Of a DNA stretch of 64,000 nucleotides, positions 17,025 to 28,603 are shown piece by piece. The translations under genes were made by a program, and so were the position numbers. Numbering within the stretch: the stretch's first letter is position 1; every line of letters starts with the position of its first letter. The stretch comes from Planctomycetales bacterium 10988 (GTDB lineage Bacteria > Planctomycetota > Planctomycetia > Pirellulales > Pb10988): positions 2,198,709-2,262,708 of the forward strand of contig CP043547.1 of assembly GCA_009664345.1 (NCBI GenBank), in the 5' to 3' direction. The notes beneath the pieces were generated by a model, which was given only the letters and a program-made list of their open reading frames with translations, had not been told where the DNA came from and did not search any database.

Positions 17025-17672
17025 TTAACGTACGCCAGGACGGGGATAACCGTTGGGCATGGTACGATTGGCCGTGCCTTGGGTATCCGTACGCGAGTTG
17101 ATGCGATGCAAGATCACCGGGGTAATGTCAATCGAAGGATTGTGATACACCACGGCTTTGTTGAGTTGCTTCATGACTTCATTGGGTTGCGGTCCTTCGG
17201 CAGGATCGATCATGTTCCCATTGAAGCGGAAGACAAGCATCACCCCATTGGATTCAGAATAAAGCTTGACTTCGTCGACGATCTCACGATAAGCCTTGTG
17301 ATACATGCTGGCTTCTCGTTCGACGAATTCTTTCTTTTGCAGTTGCAGATCGGTTTCAAGCTTCGCTTTGGTTTGAGCGATTTGGGCTTCTTTTTGCTTG
17401 TATTCAGGTGAGCTTGGTTTCCAACGTTTGAGTTCTTCCACCATTTGAATCAAGCCATCACGTTGTTGCTTGAAGTATTGCTCACGTTGCTCTACTTCTT
17501 GCTTCATACCTTCGGTTTCCTGTTGGAAACGTTTGTGATGTTGGAAGATATAGCTCAGATCGACAATCGCCATGCCGGGATGAGGAGCTTGAGCAGAAGC
17601 AACATCCACCAGGGCGAAAGCACTGGCAAACCAAGCAACACAAGCCACCAATGTGGCATTTCGAAGAGACAT
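17025..17672 (-). CDS. OmpH/Skp-family periplasmic chaperone
   Basis: About 215 residues with an N-terminal signal peptide (cleavage near VASAQA), then the OmpH opening MAIVDLSYIF and a long Gln/Glu/Lys-rich coiled coil (residues about 45-140) like the tentacles of Skp. The C-terminal half is longer than in E. coli Skp and ends in a Pro/Arg-rich tail. It should chaperone outer-membrane proteins in the periplasm and fits the downstream lpxC. Start: ATG at 17672. A GTG at 17678 lies eight bases after AAGGAG and may be the true start; a GTG at 17687 is also in frame. Upstream is a long non-coding region. Confidence 0.88.
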   Translation of the reverse strand: MSLRNATLVACVAWFASAFALVDVASAQAPHPGMAIVDLSYIFQHHKRFQQETEGMKQEVEQREQYFKQQRDGLIQMVEELKRWKPSSPEYKQKEAQIAQTKAKLETDLQLQKKEFVEREASMYHKAYREIVDEVKLYSESNGVMLVFRFNGNMIDPAEGPQPNEVMKQLNKAVVYHNPSIDITPVILHRINSRTDTQGTANRTMPNGYPRPGVR

Positions 17673-17689
17673 TTTCACTTTCAGCACTC

Positions 17690-18938
17690 CTTGCTAGTAC
17701 GGTCGGCAAGTGCGAGACGGGATTCCATATTTGTCCGCTGCGAGTCCATCCAATTGGAGGCGCAGAACAGTGCCCACGTTGATCCGTGGTCACCGACCGG
17801 GCGTATTGTGCGCAGAAGCGTCATCGGGGTAAAGTCCGAAATTTTTCAATCCGCAGAATCGAAAAGAAATTTTTGGGCTTTCCATCCAAGCCGGATCGGT
17901 AACCTATCCTTCCCGAACGCCTCCTTGGGGGACATGACCTTTTTCGACATCTGCGGCGGGTGAGATCAACGAATAGTTGCTTTTTCTCAATTGTTGTAAT
18001 TTTGACGACCGAAATGAAAATTTTTCATTCTTCACCCTCCCAGGCCGAAGTCCCCCCAAAAGACCGGTTCTAGGTGGAGATTTCTTTCTCTAAAACCCAT
18101 TGATTACCAAGTTTCCCCATAAAATACCTTTACATATAGCATGTAGACTCTATATAATTCCCAAGATAACTCGGTATTTCCTTTCTTAACTCACTTCGAT
18201 TCTCGGCTTGATTGTCAAATTTTCCAAGCTTTTGCAGAAAGAGTTGGAGATTGAGCCAAATTTGAAAAGAAGATGACTAGAATTCTCCCCTTCAACTAGG
18301 AATAATAAAGTCATAGGCAGAAGGGATCTGACTTCTCCTTGAGCGAGAAGTCACTACTTTTCCAACGTCTCTTCTCTTCTCTTTTTTTGAAAAATTATTT
18401 GAATTAAGAATCCAGAACTTTTAGGATTAAGATACTACTCCATCAAAATTTCTTGGTATACTCTCTATTCGTTTTGTATTTCTTAGGATATCCTTCTTAG
18501 GAATTACAACTTGGTAGCAAGAGGTTGCCAATCTATAGAAAGAGCTGGCCATCAGAACCTTAGTGGGTAAGAAGATTCCCTGCACAGGGTGATTATCTAC
18601 TTCGTTCTAACCGGAAACGAACAAAGGCTCTTAATTTCGTAAGTAAATAGCTACTACCCTTGTTTCCACCTACCCCTCTCTGACAAAGCATGCTCTAGCC
18701 CCAGCAGGTACGCTTTGGCGTGGATCAATAACCCTCGATAACGCATGACTACAAAGAACGGATGGACTTGAGGCTTCATCTTGGAGTGCTTTTGAGTTCC
18801 TGCCTAAAAATAGATTGATTGATCAAAGTTTCCTGAGAGACCAGTCAGCCTCTCCTTTTGATCTAGGAACGATCTCATTTTTCCAACTATGTACAGAGAA
18901 ACGGCGGATTGATCTCCAGGGAACAGTAAGGGAAAATT
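17690..18938. other. Long AT-rich non-coding region
   Basis: About 1.25 kb with no credible coding frame between divergent ompH and a histidine kinase. Most of 17990-18540 is A/T-rich. A more structured, GC-richer part lies at about 18540-18790 with short inverted repeats (for example CCCTGCACAGGG near 18578). I do not recognise 6S, SRP, RNase P or tmRNA signatures. The end holds the kinase ribosome binding site (AAGGGA). Confidence 0.5.
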
Positions 18939-20924
18939 ATGACAAGATCGATTCTCGCCAACCAATCAGACGAGGGAGAACGTGTCGTGGCGTCGCTGTT
19001 TGTCATCCGTGGGAATGACCAGGGTGTTCGCTGGGCATTGGATTCCCCCAAAGTTGGCATCGGTCGGGACCCTTCCAATCGAATCCAATTACATGATACG
19101 GAAGTATCCCGCCTTCATGCTCAAATCCGCCAATTGGATGATTCACAACACTTCGCTCTTGTTGATTTGGGCAGCTCCAACGGAACCTATGTAAACAATC
19201 GCCGCGTCAGCAAGCACGAACTCGAAAGTGGCGACGAGGTCCGTATCGGCAGCACCGTGATGCTCTATAAAGGTCCCGATGAGGACCCGGACTCCAAACT
19301 TGTCGACCATGTCGATATCACCCAGCACCGTATCGGCGATGACTCGCGAATTGTCCAATCGCTCAGCCACGAAGAAGGCCGATGGTTGGAAAGCTCCGAT
19401 AAAGAGGATAAGTCCGCACATCGCCGCAACTTAGAGATTATGTACCGAACCGCGCTGGCGGTCAGTCATACCCTCGATATCGACCAGCTCCTCAACCGAA
19501 TTCTTCACCTGATCTTTGAATGGGTAGAATGCGACCGCGGTTGTATTTTTCTGGTCGATAACGACACACATAAACTAACTCCTCGGGTGCGTCGGTCTCG
19601 CGAAAAATTAAGCCCTAGCCATCGGATTAGTATCCCAAAGACGATCATTGATTATGTCCGCAAACATGGCAAAGGCGTTCTGACCACCAATGCCAAAGAG
19701 GATGATCGCTGGAATCCGGCTGCAAGTATCTTGAAACAAAATGTCCATGAGGCCATCTGCGTCCCTATGCAAGGCCGCCATAACAACATGGTAGGGCTGA
19801 TTTATATCGATACGTATACGCCCCCGGAATATATCCTCACCCATGGCCGAACGGATAAATTTCACGAAGAGCATTTAAAGCTCATGATCGCGATTGGCCA
19901 CCAAGCCGCGATGGCGGTGGAAGATACTTGCTATTATTCGGAATTGATGCAGGCGGAACGATTGGCCGCGATCGGACAAACCATCGCCACCCTCTCTCAC
20001 CATATCAAAAATATCTTGCAAGGGATTCAAGGAGGCAGCTATCTCATTGATATGGGTCTCGCCAAGCACCAGCAATTTCTGGAAAAAAACCAAGAGTTAC
20101 TAGGCGAAGAGTCCGAATCTGTCACCGATGCGATTTCAAATATCTGCACCGGTTGGCAAATGGTCGAGAAAAATCAGCACAAGATTTCCAACTTAGTGCT
20201 TGATATGTTGACCTATTCGAAAGAGCGTGAGCCGGCCCGAGAAATTGCCGACCTCAATGAGCAAGTAGCGGATGTTTGTGAATTGATGGAAGCGAGGGCC
20301 AAAGAACTTGGTGTCAAGCTCTCGTTGCAACTTGACCGTTCCCTTCCCGTTTTAACCTTCGATCCAGAAGGAATTCACCGCGCGGTATTAAACATTGTTA
20401 CCAATGCCTTGGATGCTTGTTACGAACACAAGGATGAAACCCCTGTTGCCCCGCATGTGAAAGTTTCCACAAAGTTTTATGAGGCGTTGCGAATTGCCTC
20501 GGTCATTGTGGAAGACAATGGAATCGGGATTCCTGAAAAAGACCTCGATAAAATCTTTGTGATTTTCAATTCTTCCAAGAAAGGTGGTCGAGGAACAGGG
20601 CTTGGTTTATCTGTCAGCAATAAAATTGTCCAAGAACATGGCGGAAAAATTCTTGTCAAAAGTGAACTCGGCCGTGGTAGTAAATTCACTTTGCAACTTC
20701 CCGCTGTGGCCCCTTCCCCGCAATCGAATGGATCGATGGGCAAATCGAATGCTGTGCCCGACCAAAGATCAACTGATTTTTCCAAGTTCGATCCCAGCGG
20801 GACCGCTTCGTTCGATCGGCCGATCTTCGACCTCGATGTCCTTGATGACATGGAAGAACGGGACCCGGAAGAAACTTCACATGGCAATAGTAAAGTAAAT
20901 CCCTTCCAGGACTTCGAGCAATAA
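18939..20924 (+). CDS. FHA-GAF sensor histidine kinase
   Basis: 661 residues, no signal peptide or membrane segment, hence cytosolic. Residues about 18-115 form an FHA phosphothreonine-binding domain (GIGRDPSNRIQL, VSRLHAQI, LGSSNGTYVN). Residues about 165-325 form a GAF domain. A DHp-like helix carries LAAIGQTIATLSHHIKN with the candidate phospho-acceptor His. The ATPase domain has NIVTNALDA, VEDNGIGIP and GGRGTGLGLSVS. A polar tail of about 70 residues ends the protein. No receiver domain or response regulator gene is nearby. The FHA domain suggests input from Ser/Thr kinases, of which two are encoded in this window (inference). Start ATG follows AAGGGA. Confidence 0.93.
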   Translation: MTRSILANQSDEGERVVASLFVIRGNDQGVRWALDSPKVGIGRDPSNRIQLHDTEVSRLHAQIRQLDDSQHFALVDLGSSNGTYVNNRRVSKHELESGDEVRIGSTVMLYKGPDEDPDSKLVDHVDITQHRIGDDSRIVQSLSHEEGRWLESSDKEDKSAHRRNLEIMYRTALAVSHTLDIDQLLNRILHLIFEWVECDRGCIFLVDNDTHKLTPRVRRSREKLSPSHRISIPKTIIDYVRKHGKGVLTTNAKEDDRWNPAASILKQNVHEAICVPMQGRHNNMVGLIYIDTYTPPEYILTHGRTDKFHEEHLKLMIAIGHQAAMAVEDTCYYSELMQAERLAAIGQTIATLSHHIKNILQGIQGGSYLIDMGLAKHQQFLEKNQELLGEESESVTDAISNICTGWQMVEKNQHKISNLVLDMLTYSKEREPAREIADLNEQVADVCELMEARAKELGVKLSLQLDRSLPVLTFDPEGIHRAVLNIVTNALDACYEHKDETPVAPHVKVSTKFYEALRIASVIVEDNGIGIPEKDLDKIFVIFNSSKKGGRGTGLGLSVSNKIVQEHGGKILVKSELGRGSKFTLQLPAVAPSPQSNGSMGKSNAVPDQRSTDFSKFDPSGTASFDRPIFDLDVLDDMEERDPEETSHGNSKVNPFQDFEQ

Positions 20925-20942
20925 GCTATTAAAACGACAATC

Positions 20943-21599
20943 TTAGGGCCTGACGAAAGGATTATTTTCCTTCTCATGTCCTATGGTTGTAGGCTCTCCA
21001 TGACCGGTCAGCACAATTGTGTCGTCCGGAAGTTTGTAGAGACGCTCACGAATCCCACTTTTCAACTGCGTTTCGCTTCCGCCGGGAAAATCGCTCCGGC
21101 CAATCCCTTCAAAAAAGAGAACGTCTCCATTGATTAAAAGGCGATTCTTCCCTTCTTGCCAATAAAAAGTGACATGCCCTGGCGAATGTCCCGGCACTAA
21201 ATCTACCTTTAGGTGAAAACCCGCTAGATTAAGGGTATCTCCATCTTTTAAGGTTCGGTCAGCTGGTGGGCTGAGTAACTCAAATCCAAACATGGCGGAA
21301 AGATTCAGCCCTGGATCGGTAAGCATGGGAGCATCGATTTCGCCGATAATCAGGGGGCAATCCGGAAAAGCTTGCTTCAATTGATCATTGCCGGCAATAT
21401 GATCCGCATGCCCGTGCGTATTCAAAATGGCCGCCGGCGTTAAATTCTTTTCCTGCAAATAATGAAAGATCGGTTCCCCTAGAAAACCAGGGTCAACAAT
21501 CAAACAATCCGAGCGGTCCGGCAGAGACAGGATAAATGTATTTTCTTGAAAGGGTGGAGAGACAATCGTTTCAATCTGGCAATCTAAAGACGCAAACAT
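20943..21599 (-). CDS. MBL-fold metallo-hydrolase (glyoxalase II-like)
   Basis: 218 residues from the ATG at 21599, which follows AAGGA with good spacing. The metal-binding THGHADHIAGN motif lies near residue 68. Further ligand motifs are PGHSPGHVTFY, the GDVLF aspartate and the C-terminal TGHGEPTT histidine. This is the binuclear zinc pattern of the YcbL/GloB-like branch, which hydrolyses thioesters such as S-lactoylglutathione. The exact substrate is not readable. The gene converges with the kinase gene and lies downstream of the rRNA cluster on the same strand, separated by a terminator. Confidence 0.9.
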   Translation of the reverse strand: MFASLDCQIETIVSPPFQENTFILSLPDRSDCLIVDPGFLGEPIFHYLQEKNLTPAAILNTHGHADHIAGNDQLKQAFPDCPLIIGEIDAPMLTDPGLNLSAMFGFELLSPPADRTLKDGDTLNLAGFHLKVDLVPGHSPGHVTFYWQEGKNRLLINGDVLFFEGIGRSDFPGGSETQLKSGIRERLYKLPDDTIVLTGHGEPTTIGHEKENNPFVRP

Positions 21600-21697
21600 A
21601 GGTTTCCTTGTAAAAGTCATTCGTCTCGGAGAGGCAAGGTTTTCCCCATTGTAAAGAATCGTAAAGAAAAGTTATAGACTATTGGATTGGGGCGCGT

Positions 21698-21737
21698 AAA
21701 AAAAGCCGTGGGGTTTTTGGACCTCACGGCTTTTTTG
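21698..21737 (-). terminator. Rho-independent terminator of the rRNA cluster
   Basis: A stem of AGCCGTG(G/A)GG paired with its complement around a short loop, flanked on both sides by A/T runs, so it could work in both directions. It directly follows the 5S 3' end in the minus-strand direction. Confidence 0.85.
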
Positions 21738-21750
21738 TTGTGTAAATAAA

Positions 21751-21860
<110 letters not shown>

Positions 21861-22140
21861 AAGGAAAAGGTCGGGCTCAACCGTGCCTTTTCCTGAGGCG
21901 TTGTTTCTTGCTTGGAGACCGAAATCGGCATCCTTGCAAGTCAAACGCGGCTTGTATCATCTGACATTTTTTTGAGTCTTTTGTGTATTCCACCGGGTTG
22001 GTTCTGTTGATCCTTCGTGCGAAGGCATTGAGAACTCAGCGGGGAATTGAAAAGAGAGATTGTAGTGGTTAAAAATTTCGTATTTTGCGAGCTTGAACAT
22101 TGGGTTGAATTACCTTCGTTTGGAAGAAGGGATACAATCA

Positions 22141-25040
<2,900 letters not shown>

Positions 25041-25812
25041 CATCGATTCTACCCCTGCTTCCTCATCATAACTTTCACCTCAAAACCCTTTCACCAACCA
25101 AAGTCAGCAAAAGAAGCTTTCAGCAGAAAGTCATCTGATCCACAAGCCTGAATCACTTTAAGCCGTTTGCATAACCGAACTTAAAACGATTCGACAGAAT
25201 CAATTCGCTATTGTTGATTGAATTCTCACTCACTTCAGGAGTCACCACTTCCAAGCACCAAGCCAGCCCGAAGACCAACCCGCTCTCGTTAGCAGTTACA
25301 TCCAAAAGCGAAGCAAAAAAACCAACTTCAGGTAACGATTCTTCCCAGGTATAAAACCCAAGAAGTTCGCGCTCGCAAAAAATTCTTGTGAAATTTTTAT
25401 TTATCGTGTTCTTCAGTTAGCCGCTACTTACACTGTTATATAGAACCAAGCCCGAAGACCTGATCACCTTATAAATAGAGCCAAGCCCGAAGGCCTTTTT
25501 CTACCAGCCACTGAAATCCAAAGACCTCAGCAACACCAGCATTTGCAACAACCACCTGAAGTTCACCAGATGCCACTACAATCTCTTCTCAATTGTCAAA
25601 GATCAAAACCACGGGCATAAACCCGCCATCATATCGAAAAAAACCGCCCGCTAAAGCGGCTTTTTAGTCACATCACCCAATTAAATTGAGCAGTGTAATT
25701 TAGTTTATCCAGAACAGGTGTTCAGACCCGCGCGACTGGAAGAACTGATTTTATCGTAACTGGTGAAGCTTGTCAAAGCCTCCTGATAAGTTTTTTTGTC
25801 TTTTTTTTTCAG
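25041..25812 (-). other. Spacer between tRNA-Ala and 23S
   Basis: About 770 bases with no gene. It contains one arm of the 23S processing stem (25038-25062), three copies of AGCCCGAAG(A/G)CC (25265, 25449 and 25484), and a terminator-like hairpin near 25641-25667. Confidence 0.6.
25641..25667 (-). terminator. Terminator-like hairpin between tRNA-Ala and 23S
   Basis: The sequence CCGCTAAAGCGG forms a short GC stem with T runs on either side (TTTTT on the plus side, seven Ts on the minus side). In the minus-strand direction it would end or attenuate the tRNA transcript before 23S. The stem is short, so this is tentative. Confidence 0.4.
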
Positions 25813-25885
25813 TGGAGACGAAGGGGATCGAACCCTCGACCTTCGGCTTGCAAAGCCGACGCTCTCCCAATTGAGCTACGTCCCC
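25813..25885 (-). tRNA. tRNA-Ala(TGC)
   Basis: 73 nt on the minus strand. Acceptor GGGGACG pairs with CGTCTCC, with a G-U. The D arm has GCTCAATTGGGAGAGC, the anticodon loop is TTTGCAA (anticodon TGC), and the T arm has GGTTCGATCC. CCA is not encoded. It is followed by the 23S spacer. Confidence 0.97.
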
Positions 25886-25908
25886 ATTGGGTCGCTGGAA
25901 GACAATAG

Positions 25909-25982
25909 TGGGCGTGCCAAGACTCGAACTTGGGACCTCATCCTTATCAGGGATGCGCTCTAACCAACTGAGCTACACGCCC
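25909..25982 (-). tRNA. tRNA-Ile(GAT)
   Basis: 74 nt on the minus strand. Acceptor GGGCGTG pairs with CACGCCC, the D arm is GCTCAGTTGGTTAGAGC, the anticodon loop is CTGATAA (GAT), and the T loop is GTTCGAGTC. CCA is not encoded. It lies 23 bases upstream of tRNA-Ala in transcription order. Confidence 0.97.
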
Positions 25983-26449
25983 TCGCGTTTTTCTGCTAAT
26001 TTGGCCTCCACATAAGTTCAAAAACGAATGTGGTTCCCAATTAGCGGAAAGTCGATTCTACCGATCCTAAGGTAGTTTTCAAGGGCTCCGGAAAACTTTT
26101 CTGGAACTTTTCTTCCCGCGAATTATTGGATCATGTTAGGTAGGACGTCTTCCTGCGGCAAATAGTTCGCGGCAGGAAAGAATATTTCCGTTCACGGATG
26201 TTTTGGAAAGCCTTTACCATTTCTTCTCTTGGCGGAGGGAAATGTTTGCCAATACTTTCAAGAAGTCGTGTGACTCGGTCTCGCTTGATTCTACAGGATC
26301 AGAAACAAGGTTTCCAATCAAATTGAATCTGATGCCTGTTGACTTAATACGACGATAGCTAATTAAGAGCAAGCAAATAAAAATACCGTTTGAGGCTGAT
26401 CTTCAAACCAAGTTTTTCATTTTCAACTATTAGGAGTACGAGGACGTCC
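25983..26449. other. Leader of the tRNA-23S-5S unit, no 16S
   Basis: About 467 bases. The anti-Shine-Dalgarno end of a 16S gene (GGATCACCTCC) and any 16S body are absent. A long hairpin lies at 25995-26045. The right end holds the ribosome binding region (AGGAG) of the TlpA-like gene. Confidence 0.7.
25995..26045 (-). other. Long hairpin upstream of tRNA-Ile
   Basis: GCTAATTGG and CCACAT pair in order with ATGTGG and CCAAATTAGC, giving a two-part stem of about 15 bp around a 14-base loop. It lies 12 bases upstream of the tRNA-Ile 5' end and may be a processing signal that replaces the missing 16S flank (inference). Confidence 0.5.
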
Positions 26450-28375
26450 ATGATGAGGATGAATCAACCTTATATAATTGCGGGACTAGCAGCCCTGGGT
26501 TTGATGACAGGGTCTACCTTGCAAGCCGCCCCGCCGACTGCGAAAGAGGCATTGCAACTGGAACCGACACAAACCTCGATTGATTACGATCAGCCTACCG
26601 AGGCCGAAGCGGATGAATGTAGTATCGAGGTCATCAAGAACGGTCAGGGGAAAGGTTGGGTTGTCAAAAGTAAAAATCACCTCGATCTCCGCCGATTCAT
26701 GGACACCAACGATGATAATGTCGTCGATCTGTGGTGCTATTATCGTGATGGTTTGGAAATCTACCGCGATGTCGATACCGATTACGATGGCGACGTCGAT
26801 CAATTTCGTTGGCTAACGACCGCCGGTAGCCGCTGGGGGATTGATCAAGAAGGGGATGGCAAACTCGATACTTGGAAGACAATCTCACCTGAGGAAGTTT
26901 CCGAGGAAGCTGTCTCGGCGATGGCCACCCGAGATTGGAATCGTTTTCAACGCTTGCTATTAAGTAAGGACGAATTGCAGAAGCTCGGTCTCGGCAAATC
27001 GCGTTTGACGCAAGTCGAGAAGAAGATTTCCGAAGCCGCCAGCGTCTGGAAAGAGATTGCTTCTGGCGATGACAACCCTCTTTCCGAAAAAAGCCGCTGG
27101 GTCCGTTTTGAAGCCGTTCGTCCTGGAGTCATTCCTGCCGGAACGGATGATTTGCAAAAGGACCTTCAAGTTTATGAAAACGTCGTGGCCCTGGTAGAGA
27201 CCGATGGGGCTTTCCAGATGTTGCAACTTGGTACCTTGGTTCGCATTGGTGATGCCTGGCGTGCTCTCGATGTTCCGCGACCATATGCGGCTACCGAAGG
27301 GCAAATCGCCAGCAGCGAAGGTCTTTTCTTTAATGTGAATCCGGAAATGCAAGGGAGCAATCCCGGCATTCCACCTGGAAACGCCAGCGAAGAAGAGATT
27401 CAAGGGCTCCTTTCAAAACTCCAAGAGTTGGATCAAAAGGCCGATCAACTTCCTCAAAAGGAATACCACAAAGACCGCGCCGATTTGCTCAAAGAATTGG
27501 TCAGCCTCTTTGATGACAAGGAAGTGAAGACGCCTTGGATTCAACGCCTGGCGGAAACGCTGAGTGTCGCGGCTCAGACGAATATCTATCCGGAAGGCGT
27601 CGATCGCTTGAGTTCGTTGAGCGACGAATTGGAAAAAGCGAACTACGATGATAATATTCGGGCGTATGTCCAATATCGTTATCTTATGGCGGATTATCAG
27701 TCTTCGATTCAACAAGAAAATGCGGATTTCGGGAAGATTCAATCAGTCTGGTTGGAACGGCTCGAAAGCTTCGTCAAAGATTATCCGGGAAGCGAGGACA
27801 CCGCTGAAGCCTTGTTGCAACTGGCGGGTGCCCGCGAATTAATGGGTCAAGAGGCGGAAGCCAAAAAGTGGTATCAAGTGGCTATGAAAGACTTTAGCTC
27901 AACCATTCCAGGCAAGAAAGCCGCTGGGGCGATGCGTCGGCTTGATTCGCCGGGCAAGTCGATTGAAGTCGCCGGGACGGACATCAAGAGCGGACAGAAG
28001 TTCGCTTTGTCGAGTTCCAGCCTTCGCGGCCGAGTGGTTTTGGTTGACTATTGGGCAAGTTGGTGTGGTCCTTGCAAAGATTCGTTTGCCGATCTCAAAG
28101 AGATGTATGGCAAGTACGGCGGCAAGTTTGTCGTGATCGGGGTGAATCTCGATAATTCCAAGGATGAAGCTGCGAAAGTGATCCAGGAATACGGACTGCG
28201 TTGGCCGAACTTGTGGGAATCTGGCGGTCTGGAAAGCCGTTTCGCAACGGAAATGGGCATTCTCACCCTGCCAACCAAGATTCTCCTTGATGGCAATGGC
28301 CGCGTTGTTGCTCGGGGGCTTCACATTACCCAAGTGGAAGACGAAGTGAAGAAACTCTTGCAACCTCGCCGCTAA
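26450..28375 (+). CDS. Secreted TlpA-like thioredoxin-fold protein with EF-hand-like repeats
   Basis: 641 residues from the ATG at 26450, preceded by AGGAG and GAGGA; the frame is open further upstream without a ribosome binding site. A signal peptide ends near LQAAPP. Soon after come three Asp-rich loops, DTNDDNVVD, DTDYDGDVD and DQEGDGKLD, of EF-hand or thrombospondin type that probably bind calcium. A helical middle part (about 290-480) shows TPR-like character. The C-terminus (about 500-641) is a TlpA/ResA thioredoxin domain with active site WCGPC and a cis-Pro segment LPTK. It should act in the periplasm as a thiol reductase. It is divergent from the tRNA-23S unit and followed by a terminator. 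Confidence 0.88.
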   Translation: MMRMNQPYIIAGLAALGLMTGSTLQAAPPTAKEALQLEPTQTSIDYDQPTEAEADECSIEVIKNGQGKGWVVKSKNHLDLRRFMDTNDDNVVDLWCYYRDGLEIYRDVDTDYDGDVDQFRWLTTAGSRWGIDQEGDGKLDTWKTISPEEVSEEAVSAMATRDWNRFQRLLLSKDELQKLGLGKSRLTQVEKKISEAASVWKEIASGDDNPLSEKSRWVRFEAVRPGVIPAGTDDLQKDLQVYENVVALVETDGAFQMLQLGTLVRIGDAWRALDVPRPYAATEGQIASSEGLFFNVNPEMQGSNPGIPPGNASEEEIQGLLSKLQELDQKADQLPQKEYHKDRADLLKELVSLFDDKEVKTPWIQRLAETLSVAAQTNIYPEGVDRLSSLSDELEKANYDDNIRAYVQYRYLMADYQSSIQQENADFGKIQSVWLERLESFVKDYPGSEDTAEALLQLAGARELMGQEAEAKKWYQVAMKDFSSTIPGKKAAGAMRRLDSPGKSIEVAGTDIKSGQKFALSSSSLRGRVVLVDYWASWCGPCKDSFADLKEMYGKYGGKFVVIGVNLDNSKDEAAKVIQEYGLRWPNLWESGGLESRFATEMGILTLPTKILLDGNGRVVARGLHITQVEDEVKKLLQPRR

Positions 28376-28420
28376 AGTATTTACATTAGCTCTTGTAATA
28401 AAATGACTTAGAACGATTTT

Positions 28421-28457
28421 CGGCAGAAGAGACACCTTGTTTCTTCTGCCGTTTTTT
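28421..28457 (+). terminator. Terminator after the TlpA-like gene
   Basis: CGGCAGAAG pairs with CTTCTGCCG (9 bp) around a 13-base loop, followed by six Ts. It separates the TlpA-like gene from ftsK. Confidence 0.88.
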
Positions 28458-28603
28458 GTTCTTTGAGCGTGAAGAGTGAGGTGGAGAGGAGGAATCTTTG
28501 GAAAGAAGGCAAGGTTTTCTCTCTCAGAATCCGAAAAGTAGAATAACCCCGAATAGATTTTTTTCGAGAAACTTAGAGAAAACCCAACGGAGGAGCTGAC
28601 CTG

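Noticed and set aside
18560-18620. 6S or RNase P RNA near 18.6 kb
   Set aside because: Conserved sequence elements of these RNAs were not found; only short inverted repeats are present.
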